Assembly (NCBI GenBank): GCA_012934845.2
Contig: WNNJ02002897.1
Coordinates: 1 to 64,000, forward strand
Length of the DNA: 64,000 nucleotides
Source of the DNA: Pomphorhynchus laevis
Taxonomy: Eukaryota; Acanthocephala; Palaeacanthocephala; Echinorhynchida; Pomphorhynchidae
Direction of reading: 5' to 3'
Positions 21,635 through 31,628 of this stretch are shown here, piece by piece. The notes beneath the pieces were generated by a model. The model did no database searches, had not been told where the DNA came from, and saw only the letters and a list, made by a program, of their open reading frames with translations. The first letter of the stretch is position 1, and each line of letters opens with the position of its first letter. The position numbers were made by a program, and so were the translations under genes.

Positions 21635-22740
21635 TTAATAATAAATTATTAATTTTATGTTCATATCTAGATATACACCTTTATCATCAATATTTGTTTT
21701 GTTAAGAATAAGGCTTTCTGGATAAATTTGATCATTAATTGAATAAAAATTATTAGAAATAAATACACATATATAATCAATGTATCGAAACATATATTTC
21801 ATATATTTATATTGTTTAGATTTAGTTTTTACACAGTTATGAACAAATTCATATTCTATAAAGCTTAAAAACAAGTCAGCTATAATTGGGCTACTATTAC
21901 CACCCATTGGAACACCTTTTACTTGTTTAAATATAGATGTCCCTACTTTTAAATAATTTTGATTTATCAAAATATTTAATGATTCTATTAATTCAATTTT
22001 ATCCATATATTTATATTTACTTAAAATATTTAATAATTCTACTAATTCAATTTTATCCATATATTTATATTTACTTGATGGTTTAATTTTTGTTAGATAG
22101 GCGTTATAATTATTATAACATATATATGTATATCTTTTTCCGAATATAAGGTTAATTAATTTTACTAACGCTTCTTTAATATCTACTACATCTAGATTTG
22201 TATAATATTTGTATATTTGCTTGATGGTTTAATTTTTATTAATAAGAAGGCTACCAGGATAAATTTGTTCGCTTATTGAAGAAAATTTTCATTTTCTCTC
22301 TAATTTTATCTAATATTTAATTCTAATAATTCAATTTTATCCATATATTTATATTTACTTGATTACTGTAAATATAAAATCGATTACTGCCTTAGCCTAT
22401 TCTCCAAATATATATGTATATCTTTTTCCGAATATAAGATTAATTAATTTTACTAACGCTTCTTTAATATCTACTAAATCTAGATTTGTATAAAGCGTAC
22501 TAAAATCGTATGTATTTATATTTTGAAAATTTATTCCTTTTGTCTGTTCTAAAAATTCTTTTGTAGAATTAATACTGAAATAGTGATTTATACCAGTATT
22601 AATTTCGATTACCTTGCAATATTTTTTAAAATGTGCTTTAATTACTTTAAGTATTTTATTCATATAGACAGAAAGTGGTTTTAATGTACATTTAAACGCA
22701 CTACATATGAACCTAGGTTTTATTGGATTTTTATGTAATT
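21635..22740 (-). mobile_element. Penelope-like RT body in the gap of the ALDH gene
   Basis: The same RT family as 15390-16426: KPRFICSAFKC-LKPLSV (about 22735-22670), the KAHFKKYCKVIEINTG block, YDFSTLYTNL, GVPMGGNSSPIIADLF and FRYID. The palm region is partly duplicated near 22000-22070. It is a broken copy with several interruptions and lacks the 3' region. It shares the ALDH coding strand. Confidence 0.8.
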
Positions 22741-22876
22741 TTGAATTCTAATAGCTATAAAACTAAGTCATTAGTTTTATATAGTTAATAAATTTGCTAT
22801 AGTAAATTGGCAAACGTAAATTTCATTTCGTTGAAAAATTCTTATTTTTCAAATTACAAAATAAAAATATAATTTT

Positions 22877-23036
22877 GCATTTAAATATTCTTTATTTTAT
22901 AAAAGGACATATCTAAATTTTGGATGCTTAATTTAAGCCGAAACGTTTAGAATAATATTGTGGCCTGTTTTTTCTTTATATCCTAGTTATTTCGACTAAT
23001 TATGGCCTTTAATAAAATAAAGAATATTTAAATGCA
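22877..23036. mobile_element. Small MITE-like inverted repeat
   Basis: ttgcatttaaatattcttta at the left is mirrored at the right (arms about 28 bp, 22877-22905 and 23010-23036) around a 100-bp core. It lies within the gap of the ALDH gene. Confidence 0.65.
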
Positions 23037-23072
23037 ATATATATAGATTCTCAAAGTTACTTATTAATTTGC

Positions 23073-23792
23073 TCAGCAAATATATAAAAATATATCTGAT
23101 GTAACATTTAAACTTTCTACTGTGTCGCTTACAATACACGGTGACTTTCCCCCACACTCAAGAATAACTGGCGTTAAGTTTTTGGATGCTGCTTCCATTA
23201 CAAGCTTTCCAACATAACTTGATCCCGTAAATGATACATAATCGAAAAGTCCGCTTTGTATTAATTCGGAGGTAGGTTGAGCCCCACAAAGTTTAACTGC
23301 AAAACATTCTGCATCTAAATACTGCGGTAGTAAATCATATAAAAGTTGTGAAGTAGCTGTCGAATATTCCGAAGGCTTAAGCATTACACAGTTTCCTGCA
23401 GCGATTGCGCCGATTATCGGATTTAAACTTAAATAAATAGGATAATTCCAAGGAGATATAACTAATACTATTCCATAAGGTTCATTGACAGTGTATTTTT
23501 CATAAATACAGAAAGGTAGTGAAGAGTCTAATATTTCATTTTTCATCCATTGTTTTAAATGCTTTAATGCCCATTTTGCCTCAATTCGTAATTTAGCTAA
23601 CTCAAATACATCACTTTCGTATTCAGATTTTCCCAAATCTGATCTAAGGGCTTCTTTTATATTATTTTGTTCGACTATTGTGAACTGTATAATGGCTTTC
23701 AGTTGATTTTTCCTCCATTTTAGCGGTCTAGTACGACCACTATTAAATGATTTTCGCAAGTTCAATAATACATCATAATCGTTGGCATCCAT
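23073..23792 (-). CDS. ALDH3: ALDH3-type fatty aldehyde dehydrogenase, N-terminal half
   Basis: Starts at ATG 23792 and runs through the Rossmann NAD-binding half: PYGIVLVISPWNYPIYLSL, GNCVMLKPSEYS, SFTGSSYVGK and the general-base block LECGGKSPC (about residue 212). The expected next block, GK.INAGQTC, is found 1.9 kb downstream at 21191. The frame here ends shortly after VESLNVTSD with a few non-homologous residues (about 23087-23073). No GT-AG pair that keeps frame and matches family length is obvious. Overlap of the word for S-D at both edges would also suit an insertion with a tiny target duplication. The gene is therefore either intron-containing or disrupted; everything else in it looks intact. 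Confidence 0.88.
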   Translation of the reverse strand: MDANDYDVLLNLRKSFNSGRTRPLKWRKNQLKAIIQFTIVEQNNIKEALRSDLGKSEYESDVFELAKLRIEAKWALKHLKQWMKNEILDSSLPFCIYEKYTVNEPYGIVLVISPWNYPIYLSLNPIIGAIAAGNCVMLKPSEYSTATSQLLYDLLPQYLDAECFAVKLCGAQPTSELIQSGLFDYVSFTGSSYVGKLVMEAASKNLTPVILECGGKSPCIVSDTVESLNVTSDIFLYIC

Positions 23793-23940
23793 TTAAAAAT
23801 AAAATCTAGAAAAGTAAATGAATATTAATTATGAATAGTGAATTATTTACTTACTTGAATAATTTAAAGTTTGATAAATATTTGATTTTGATACGTATGT
23901 TGTAACTTATTTTACTTACAGATAAATAATATTGATTAAT
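23793..23940. other. Upstream of the ALDH gene
   Basis: AT-rich with no clear promoter element. Confidence 0.4.
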
Positions 23941-24190
23941 TTTCTTGAAGAATAGAGGTCGAAACCTGGTAACATAGCAGTTCTTCCTGATGACCTATAA
24001 TCCTTATTCTAACACAACGTCTGTTATTTATTGGTCAATTCATAAAAATGACGTTTATTTTAAATTTCAATTATAAATTTTATTGTTATACAAATATTAA
24101 TTGTATAAAATGTTATATAATTATTTATTATTTATAATTATATATTATTTATAATTATCAAGAAAATACGTAGACTCATTTATCTGACAT
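23941..24190 (+). mobile_element. Penelope-like element 3' region, copy D
   Basis: It begins inside the structured core (gaagaa, tagagg-tc-GAAAC, aacatagcag, ttcttc, CTGATGA, cctata) and ends with aaaatacgtagactc. The pair gaagaa/ttcttc replaces gaggaa/ttcctc of other copies, a compensatory change. Confidence 0.75.
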
Positions 24191-24383
24191 TAGTTGATAA
24201 GAATATCGTTCGAATGTCACCCATTTATACGTTTTTAGTTTTGCGGATCAACTTACAATTAACTTACGATCAATTTAGGAATATATACGTTAAATGCGTA
24301 AAGTACTTTAGCTTCGGCACATCAATATCAATCAAAACAGTTTTCTCTATTAATATAAATCGTTTTTTTGGTAGAAAAAGACG

Positions 24384-24545
24384 AATTTTATCAGGGATAA
24401 AACTGATAACATAAATGTTCCATCCTGATGATCTATATCTCCTATTAGTCAATTTATTAGTCAATTCATAAGAAATAACTTTTATTTTAAATTTTAATAA
24501 TAAATTATATTGAAAATTACTGGTGACGTTTTATTAATAAGACAT
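24384..24545 (+). mobile_element. Penelope-like element 3' region, copy E (degenerate)
   Basis: aaaactgataacataaatgt, tccatcCTGATGA and tagtcaattcataag are recognisable; the rest is diverged. Confidence 0.5.
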
Positions 24546-24639
24546 ACTTTCAATGCAACTTTTTTAATTAACACGATCAGGAAAGTATAAATCTGAATGC
24601 TTTTTTACAACCTTCGTCGATAAGCTGAACCTTGAATGC

Positions 24640-24725
24640 GCATACCATAGACGCCTAGCTTACAATGAGGCGTTTCGACCTTAGTTTACTCATCACTACA
24701 GGGTGGTATCATCAGTGTGGCCCTG
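24640..24725 (-). ncRNA. Hammerhead ribozyme-like motif
   Basis: Read on the minus strand: gggccaca, CTGATGA (24715-24709), acc...ggt, C-GAAA (24676-24673), a perfect 6-bp helix acgcct/aggcgt, then C and tatgg. This is the normal strand order with a GUC site at 24650. Helix I (ccaca/tatgg) has one mismatch, and the closing pair of helix II is U.C. The helix II loop is long (24 nt). It looks like a hammerhead with a couple of substitutions, perhaps decayed. Confidence 0.35.
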
Positions 24726-24838
24726 TAGTTGCAGAACTTTGACAGTACTTAATCCTCAGTAAACCTCTGAAAGGAATTCACTAAGCGCACGCTCCTCCAC
24801 CGGTGACCAGCCTTACATCTAGTATGGTTCGCGTAAGC
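24726..24838. other. Sequence related to the RTE 5' end
   Basis: Part (about 24740-24790, acttaatc... and gaaaggaattcactaa) resembles 30240-30295 at the outer 5' edge of the RTE-like element, so this may be the start of another copy on the minus strand. Confidence 0.35.
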
Positions 24839-27006
24839 CAGAGGTGGGCATCTACGGCCTCGGAGGCCGCATGCGGCCTCCGAGCCTAGTTTATGCGGCC
24901 TCCGAGCATTTTTCAAAAAAAGGCAAGATAGAAATTATCATATTAACAATGTATTTTTTCTCTAATTTTTTATTTAGATACTTTTCCTTTGAATCTTATC
25001 ATTTTTTGATATTTACAAGAAAATTTTTGGTTACCCCATCAGATGTCATCGCAAAAAAAGAGAAAGATAGATTCAGAGAATAGAGTTTTTAATATAGAAT
25101 GGGAATATGATTACTTCTTTGTTCAGAGTAAAAACGGGATGGTGTGCTTAATTTGTAGAGCTAACTTAACAACGATCAAGAAATTCAATGCAGAAAAACA
25201 TTATGGCACGCATATCAATATGCCAATATGTAGACTTGATGGTGAGTGTAGAAAAGAGAAAATTCTAGAACTAAAAAAATCAATCAAAAAACAACAAACA
25301 TTATTCAAGAATATATTCAATTTGGGACTTTTACAAACAAAAGCGAGCTATTTGATTGCACATCTTATGGGTAAAAGAGGAAAGCCATATTCCGACTCAG
25401 AATTCATCAAAGAGGCCATAACTACAACAGTAAAATGCATAGATCCAGATAAAGTTGAAAAATATGAGAATCTTGCGCTCTCTCGGCGAACAATAGTCAG
25501 TCGCCAAACCGATATTGCGAAAAATTTACAACAAAAACTATCTTTTCTCTTAGCAGATCCAAATGCATTCTATTCATTGGCTATTGATGAGTCAACTGAT
25601 TCTACTGACTCTGCCCAATTACTCATTTTTATACGAATCGTTGACAAAAATTTCAATCTACGAGAAGAACTATTAGGTATGCAAACTCTAAAAGGGCAAG
25701 CTCGTGGAATTGACATCTTAGAAAAAGTGCAAGATCAAATTCAAAAATCAAAAGTCAATCCAGAATTTCTAGTGAGTATTTGTACTGACGGTGCTCCTTC
25801 AATGGTAGGAAAAAATTCGGGATTTATTGCAAAGATGAAAGATATTATTAAACCACTGGAAATTCGTTCCTTTCATTGCATATTACACCAACAAAATCTT
25901 TGCATAAAATCCGTTTCATTGGGATCAGTTTTCAAGAAAGTGAACGAAATTGTAATTTTCATTCGTTCAAACGCAACAAGACACCGCCAATTCAGATCAA
26001 TGATGGAAAATGACGAGTTTCACGGCAGTTATGATCTCTTATACCACTCAAGCGTTAGATGGCTTTCTGAGGCAAACGTTTTGAAGCGAGTATTTGATAT
26101 AAGAGAGAAAATAATTCAATTCTTTTCAAATCTGAACAAGAGTTGCGATCTTTCAAATATTTATTTCATAATCGACATGTCATTTCTAGTTGATATCATG
26201 ATGAAGCAAAGAGAGCTCAATCTTTCTTTACAAGGTCAGAAAAATAACATTTTTGCTTCTTGGAAAAAGGTGAAGGCATTTCGTGCAACCATCATATTAT
26301 TGAGAAACCAAATCAAGGACAAGCATTTTTCAAAAATTCATTTTACATATTTGCACGAAGTTACACGTCTGAACTATCCGACAGCTGAAATGCTTGAGAA
26401 TTATGAAAGATATTTGACTGATCTGCACACCCAATACCAATCTCGATTCAATGATTTTGACGCATTTGAGTCAGAACTGACGCTTGTATTTGAGCCCCAT
26501 CTTGTCGAAATTCATAAAGTAGAAGAGGAATTTCAAATCGAAATAATCGAGTTGCTGAATGATAATATTCTTATCAATCGCTTTGTTCAGAATCATGATA
26601 TCTACGATATATGGCGCTTCGCATCAAAATATTCAGCCCTACAGAAAAATGCTCAGAAGATATTGACTATATTTTCAACAACTTACTGTTGCGAATCTGC
26701 ATTTTCCCACATGACGAAGATAAAATCATCACAAAGAACATCTTTATCAGACAATCATCTTGAAGAAAGCCTCATTCTGCGAACAAGTAACCTAGAACCA
26801 GACATTGATCAATTAACACAGGCTAAATATAAAAAAAAGTTTGGATCAAATGAATGAATTGATTCTTAGCACCAAGTGGATATGATTCTGTTTTTATTAC
26901 ATATTTTTTCAAAAAGATCGAATTAATTATTTCATACTCATGTGGCCTTTTCAATTTTTGGAAACTTCGATTTGGCATTTTGATGCTCAGCCCTCGCCCA
27001 CCCCTG
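24839..27006 (+). mobile_element. hAT transposon, apparently complete
   Basis: Imperfect 12-bp terminal inverted repeats (cagaggtgggca at 24839; cgcccacccctg ending 27006; 10 of 12 match) enclose one long transposase gene. Near the left end a GC-rich near-perfect palindrome (ggcctcggaggcc-gcatgc-, 24855-24888) and a third gcggcctccgagc copy form subterminal repeats. Flanking 8-mers (gcgtaagc and tctagggc) do not match, so the usual 8-bp target duplication is lost. Confidence 0.85.
25043..26857 (+). CDS. hAT transposase (GTF2IRD2-like type)
   Basis: 604 residues in one open frame. A BED-like zinc finger is near residues 34-58 (CLIC ... HYGTH). The RNase H-like core has LAIDESTDSTDSAQLLIF (first acidic residue, about 180) and SICTDGAPSMVGKNSGF (second, about 250), then RSFHCILHQQNLCIK. 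The C-terminal hAT dimerisation block (FSTTYCCESAFSHMTKIKSSQRTSL, in two parts, with LEESLILRTS) lies near residues 547-585. The enzyme would excise and reinsert the transposon. ATG 25043 lies 204 bases from the left end. The long open frame with all family landmarks suggests recent activity. Confidence 0.92.
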   Translation: MSSQKKRKIDSENRVFNIEWEYDYFFVQSKNGMVCLICRANLTTIKKFNAEKHYGTHINMPICRLDGECRKEKILELKKSIKKQQTLFKNIFNLGLLQTKASYLIAHLMGKRGKPYSDSEFIKEAITTTVKCIDPDKVEKYENLALSRRTIVSRQTDIAKNLQQKLSFLLADPNAFYSLAIDESTDSTDSAQLLIFIRIVDKNFNLREELLGMQTLKGQARGIDILEKVQDQIQKSKVNPEFLVSICTDGAPSMVGKNSGFIAKMKDIIKPLEIRSFHCILHQQNLCIKSVSLGSVFKKVNEIVIFIRSNATRHRQFRSMMENDEFHGSYDLLYHSSVRWLSEANVLKRVFDIREKIIQFFSNLNKSCDLSNIYFIIDMSFLVDIMMKQRELNLSLQGQKNNIFASWKKVKAFRATIILLRNQIKDKHFSKIHFTYLHEVTRLNYPTAEMLENYERYLTDLHTQYQSRFNDFDAFESELTLVFEPHLVEIHKVEEEFQIEIIELLNDNILINRFVQNHDIYDIWRFASKYSALQKNAQKILTIFSTTYCCESAFSHMTKIKSSQRTSLSDNHLEESLILRTSNLEPDIDQLTQAKYKKKFGSNE

Positions 27007-29700
27007 TCTAGGGCCACCACGTCAGACTCTGTCAAAACCATCTGCCCTTACTTGTCCTGAGTATGTCTAGGGATCCACCTAAGTGTCCTGAGTATGTCCT
27101 AACCACCTAAGCTGACTTTCTTCGATGTGGAAAATTAGCGACTTTACTCCGAGTTCATCCCGGATAACCGAATTCCTAACGTTATCTTGAAGGCTAAAAC
27201 CGCCAATACCGAGATAGAACCTCATTTCGGTCGCCTGTATCCGAGATATTATCATTTTGGTCATAACTTAAAGCTCATGACCATAGGTTAAGATAGGAAC
27301 GAAGATTGTGTAGTAAACCGAAAGCTTCGTCCGAAGACTCAACTCCCGCTTTACCACGACAGACCTGAAAAAAGAACGCATTGCTTCGTTAGCTGCACAA
27401 ATCCGCTCCTCAATCTCCTTGATGTTAATGCCGTAGCTCGAGAACAATACCCCAATATACTTGAAATCCTCCACATCATAAATATATTTTCTCCAATCCG
27501 GATTGACATTGGCATCCGAATCCGAGACTAACACATAGAGACAGTCTTGGAGGTACTAAACAGCATCTATGCCGCTTGGCATTCCATCGTGAATCGATCT
27601 AGTAGGCATTGTAAATCCTCAGGGCAATAAGCCAACAAAAAAACGTCATCTGCAAAAAGCAGAGATGGTATCCTTATAAAACCGAACTGAAGACCGACAT
27701 CGGTCAGAGCAGCCCGTTTCGAAATTTTGTCCGTCAAACAAGGAACAAAAGTAGATACAAAGGACAACCTTGACAAATCACAACACCTACTGGAAATAAT
27801 TCAGAATTCCTACTTAGAACACGAACACAACTCATACTTTGTTCATACAGAGAAGTCACAGCAACCAGAAGATAGTGTGGACTTAATACTTCCTTAGTAC
27901 CTCCCACAACCTCTCTCGCGGAACTCAGTCAAAAGCCTTCTCTAAATCTACAAAGCATATGTAGACCTTTGAGCGAACTCCCAAAACCGTTCGAGAATAG
28001 TTGAGAGAGTAAATAGCTGATATATAGTTCGACCACCTGGAAGAAAGCCGAATTGTTCATCTTGCAACAGTCCCTCAACTATAGGCCGTATCCTTAATTA
28101 AAGAACCCTAACAAATAGCGTACCAGTTTGGCTAAGAAGAGTGATGCCCCGATAATTGGAACACACTCTTCGGTCACATTTCTTAAAGATCGGTACCATC
28201 AGCTAAGTTCGCCACTCACTAGAAACCTTGCACAACTTCAATGCAACACTAAAGATCCGTGTTAGCTACTTCATGCCAACAACGTCGAGCCTTTTTCGGT
28301 TAGTTCTAAAGGCTTTACTTCTACAAGAGAACGCATATCCACCGGATTAAGGAGACACCTAAAATGCTCTTTCCAACAACTAAGAATTTCTTCAATGTCA
28401 GTCAGCATATATCATCTCATTTATAGATCGTTTGAGGAGTTTTCTGCTTTCCAACGCGAAAATTCTTAGTCGTCCTCCAGAACATCTTCGAAGCTGACCT
28501 ATAATCAAGTTCTCAGTGCTCTCCAAACTTCTCCCAAGCCGAATTCTTCGCTTCGGTAACTGCTCGAGCTAAAGCTCTCTTTGCTCTTCGGTACTTGTTT
28601 ACAGCTTCTACTGATTTATCTGACAAATAAGCCTTATAAGCCAGCTTCTTCTGTTCGACAAAATCTCTAACTGTTGGTGTCCACCAAGGAGCTCGAGTAT
28701 TTCCTCCGCGACAAGCACCTAATGCCTTCGAGCCACAACTTTTAACAATTGCTTTGGAATGCGAGGATCTGAGCATCTGCCATTTTTGATCAATGCTCTT
28801 GATCTCTTCTGGCAACCGAGAAAAGTCCTCCCGGATGTAGCCAGAAAAACGTTATTTGACAGAAGCATTTGATAGATGCTCCCAGCACGCCCTTACACAA
28901 CGTTTGTTTTACCAGGCTTGTCTAGCATCCGATCCGGCCATCGAAGTTTACTAACAATAAGGTAGTGATCGGTTGACAGCTCAGCTTTTCTCTTCACACG
29001 AGTGCCCAGAGCATAACGTCACAGATCAGATGTAACGATTACAAAATCGATCATTGATCTTTGACTGAGAGAATCCTGATGCCATGTGCATCTATGGATC
29101 TCTTTATGTACAATCATGGTGTTGGCTATACACAAATTGTTACGAGAACAAAAGTGCAATAATTCAACACCACTCGCATTCAGATCAGAAAGTCGGTTCC
29201 TCCCCAACACCCCTTTCCAAGTGCTACTGTCGCTACAAGCATGAGCATTGAAGTCACCCAATAGAACGAGGGAATCTACCACAGGAGTACTATCAAGCAG
29301 AGCCTAAAGATTTTCCACGAAGGCTGCGTATTCCGAGATATTGTTAGGATCATACGCACACACAACAGTTATCCCCTTTCCCTCTTTGACTAAAAGTCTT
29401 AGAGACGCTAGCATTTCGTTCACTGGGTTTAACCTCTCTACCACGAACGACAACCGGGGACTTGTAAGTATCCCTACTCCCGCCTGTCGTCGCTTACCGT
29501 TAGTAACTCCCGAATATTTCAAGGTCCAGTCTTGATCCAAAAGTTTAGTTTCAGTTCCAGAATAGTGAAGAGAAGTCACTCCGACTATTTCAAGACCGAA
29601 GCGAACCATTTCTTCAACTAATTCTGGTTCCTTCCCCATCAGCGAGATGACATTCCACGTTACTACATGAAGGCTAGTCCGCTTCGAATGTTGATGCCTC
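27007..29700 (-). mobile_element. RTE-like APE-type LINE, decayed
   Basis: Minus-strand frames in order: endonuclease N-part (29639-29304: LMGKEPELVEEMVRFGLEIVGVT, KYSGVTNGKRRQAGVGIL), LLGDFNAHA and CTWHQDSLSQRSMIDFVIV (29282-29019), the connector (28815-28513: APWWTPTVRDFV), RT with LLFADDVFLLA (27776-27567), and the C-terminal DFKYIGVLFSSYG and MRFYLGIGGFSLQDNVRNSVIRDELGV-RWLGH blocks (27534-27079). The wording is that of the APE LINEs common in fish and invertebrates with RRSMIDFV endonucleases. At least six frame interruptions; dead. Confidence 0.85.
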
Positions 29701-30295
29701 TTTCGCTGTCTCCGTACAACTGCCTAGTCACACGGAACCCGACAATCAAAATTAAAATTCCTCCGGTCAGTGACGAGTTGACTATTGTTCTTTGTATTTG
29801 ATTTATATTTTATAAATTTGTTGCTTGCCAATTTCATTGTCTTCGTTTGTTCAGTTATCTCCTGTTCCCCATATCCTTTGATTATCCAACATCGTTACTG
29901 TAAGGAGACAGGTATCCGAGACTCTCTTCCGCCTTTTCGCCCATTGTTTAATCTGCCGTTAGAGTCATCGGAGTGATTTTGTTTGTTCGGCTATATCCCG
30001 TTCCCAATATTCTTTGATGATCCAACATCACTACTGTAAGGAAACAGGCCTCCGTAACTCTCTTCCGCCTTTTCGTCCATTGTCTAATCGCTGTTGGAAT
30101 CATCGGAGGGATTTGAGATAGTCTATGAAAGAACTATCCATACGGCTGATGCAATCCGGCCAATTATTTAGCCGTTGATCGACGAATGTCGAAAATACGT
30201 TGCATGGGAGCTCCACGAAGATGCTAATTGGCAATAGGTGCCAGTTTAATACTTAATCGACTGGCAGCTAACTGCTTGAAAGGAATTTACTAAAT
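29701..30295 (-). mobile_element. 5' region of the RTE-like LINE with a tandem duplication
   Basis: Two diverged units of about 130 bp (29848-29975 and 29978-30112) share tttgat.atccaacatc, tactgtaagga.acagg and ctcttccgccttttcg. They lie just outside the endonuclease end, where an internal promoter would be expected. The outer edge (30240-30295) resembles 24740-24790. Confidence 0.55.
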
Positions 30296-31121
30296 ATAAA
30301 TTCAATAAATTATATTGTTATATACATAAATTATATAAAATATTATATAATTATGTATTATTTATAATTATTTTTCTTTATTTCTAATCAAAAAGCTATT
30401 ATAATATTTCAGCATTTTTGTTCTTAACAGCGATTTTATACGTCGATTATATACGTTGAAACATCGATAATTGAATAATAATTTCCTTTTTACCGGCTTA
30501 AATATCTAACTAAATATATAATAGAATTATATGAAATCAGTTGTTTTAATACAAAAATAGCTTTTAACTATCAATTTCGGTGTTACTCGTCGAGTAACGT
30601 CGAAATTTACAAATTATTGTTGCTTTAAAACTACTTATTTAGTATAATTCTATTATACTGTATAATTATAAAATTATAATAACAATTATAAATTTTCTTA
30701 AAATCTTATATATAAATTATTATTTATAATTATTTAATTATTACTTACTTATTTAATTTTTATTTAGCATTATTTTTAATTTATAGGAAATATAAAATAC
30801 GCAGACTCAGTTAGCTGATCTGATATATGCTCCATTCAATTTATTTAAAATTTATTTAGCATTAAACAAAATTAATATTTTATGTTAGCGAAATATCAAA
30901 AAAAAATTTCTTCTTTTGATCCAGATACAATTATTCTTTATCAATAATGGATCATTATCAACTATTTAAAAAAGCTTATCTAATTATTTTTATTTATATT
31001 TATTTTTAATTTAATTTAATTAAAATTTTATTTAATTAGTATAAAATATGCGGACTCAGTTATCTGATTTGTTCTAAGGGAAAGTTATTATTGGCATCTT
31101 GACTTTGTTTTCTAGGTCAGT
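30296..31121. repeat. AT-rich stretch with two Penelope 3' ends and a half MITE
   Basis: The family terminus occurs at 30796-30822 (aaaatacgcagactcagtta) and at about 31041-31071 (aaaatatgcggactcagtta). Between them, 30884-30985 matches the right half of the fold-back MITE (gttagcgaaatatcaa, gatccag, atcaataatggatcatt). No gene. Confidence 0.6.
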
Positions 31122-31628
31122 CGTCCTCCTTTACGGGAGCGCTTTGCTTCTCGCGATCGTTGCGTCATTGTTACTAATATCACGCCTTCTAACTCCTTAT
31201 CTCCACAAGCACGTCTGGACCACGATGTTTCCGCCTTCAGATCCATCCTCTCGTCTATTGTTCCTGCGGATAAACCATCCTTTTTCAAGGACATTTCTCC
31301 TGTCGCATTCATCCGTCTAAACAAATCTTCTCAATCTAATCCTTCCCAGCCCCCTCTCCTAAAAATTGTTTTCAAGCATCGCTCTCACGCGTCTTCTGTC
31401 CTCTCTCAACGATTCAAACTCATGTCATCTTCAACCACTCGAATTTTCCCCGATCGCGCCCCTTCCGAAATCGCTCAAATCTCTTCAGCCCGCATCGAAA
31501 AACGCCGTCGCGAGGAAAACGGCGAAACATCACTCTCCATCCGAAACATAGACGGAAATTTTCAAGTTGTCCACACCCGTCCAAAAATTCGATGGCGCTC
31601 CATCTCTCCTATGTGTCTTCTCCACTAG
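31122..31628 (+). pseudogene. L2 ORF1 protein, C-terminal part
   Basis: An open frame from the truncation point encodes RERFASRDRCVIVTNI, a following RRM-like segment (VAFIRLNKSS, LLKIVFKHRSHASS) and the C-terminal RIEKRRREENGETSLSIR-NFQVVHTRPKIRW. It corresponds to residues from about 270 onward of the intact ORF1 at 55807-57132. ORF1 proteins of this group bind RNA for the retrotransposition particle. It ends overlapping the ORF2 start by 37 bases. Confidence 0.85.

Noticed and set aside
21191-23086. A simple GT-AG intron in the ALDH gene
   Set aside because: Candidate donors (gtagaa, gttaca, gtaagc) and the only nearby acceptor (ttgag) give mismatched phases or the wrong family length; left open as either intron or insertion.
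24831-27014. 8-bp target duplication of the hAT element
   Set aside because: gcgtaagc and tctagggc agree at only three positions.
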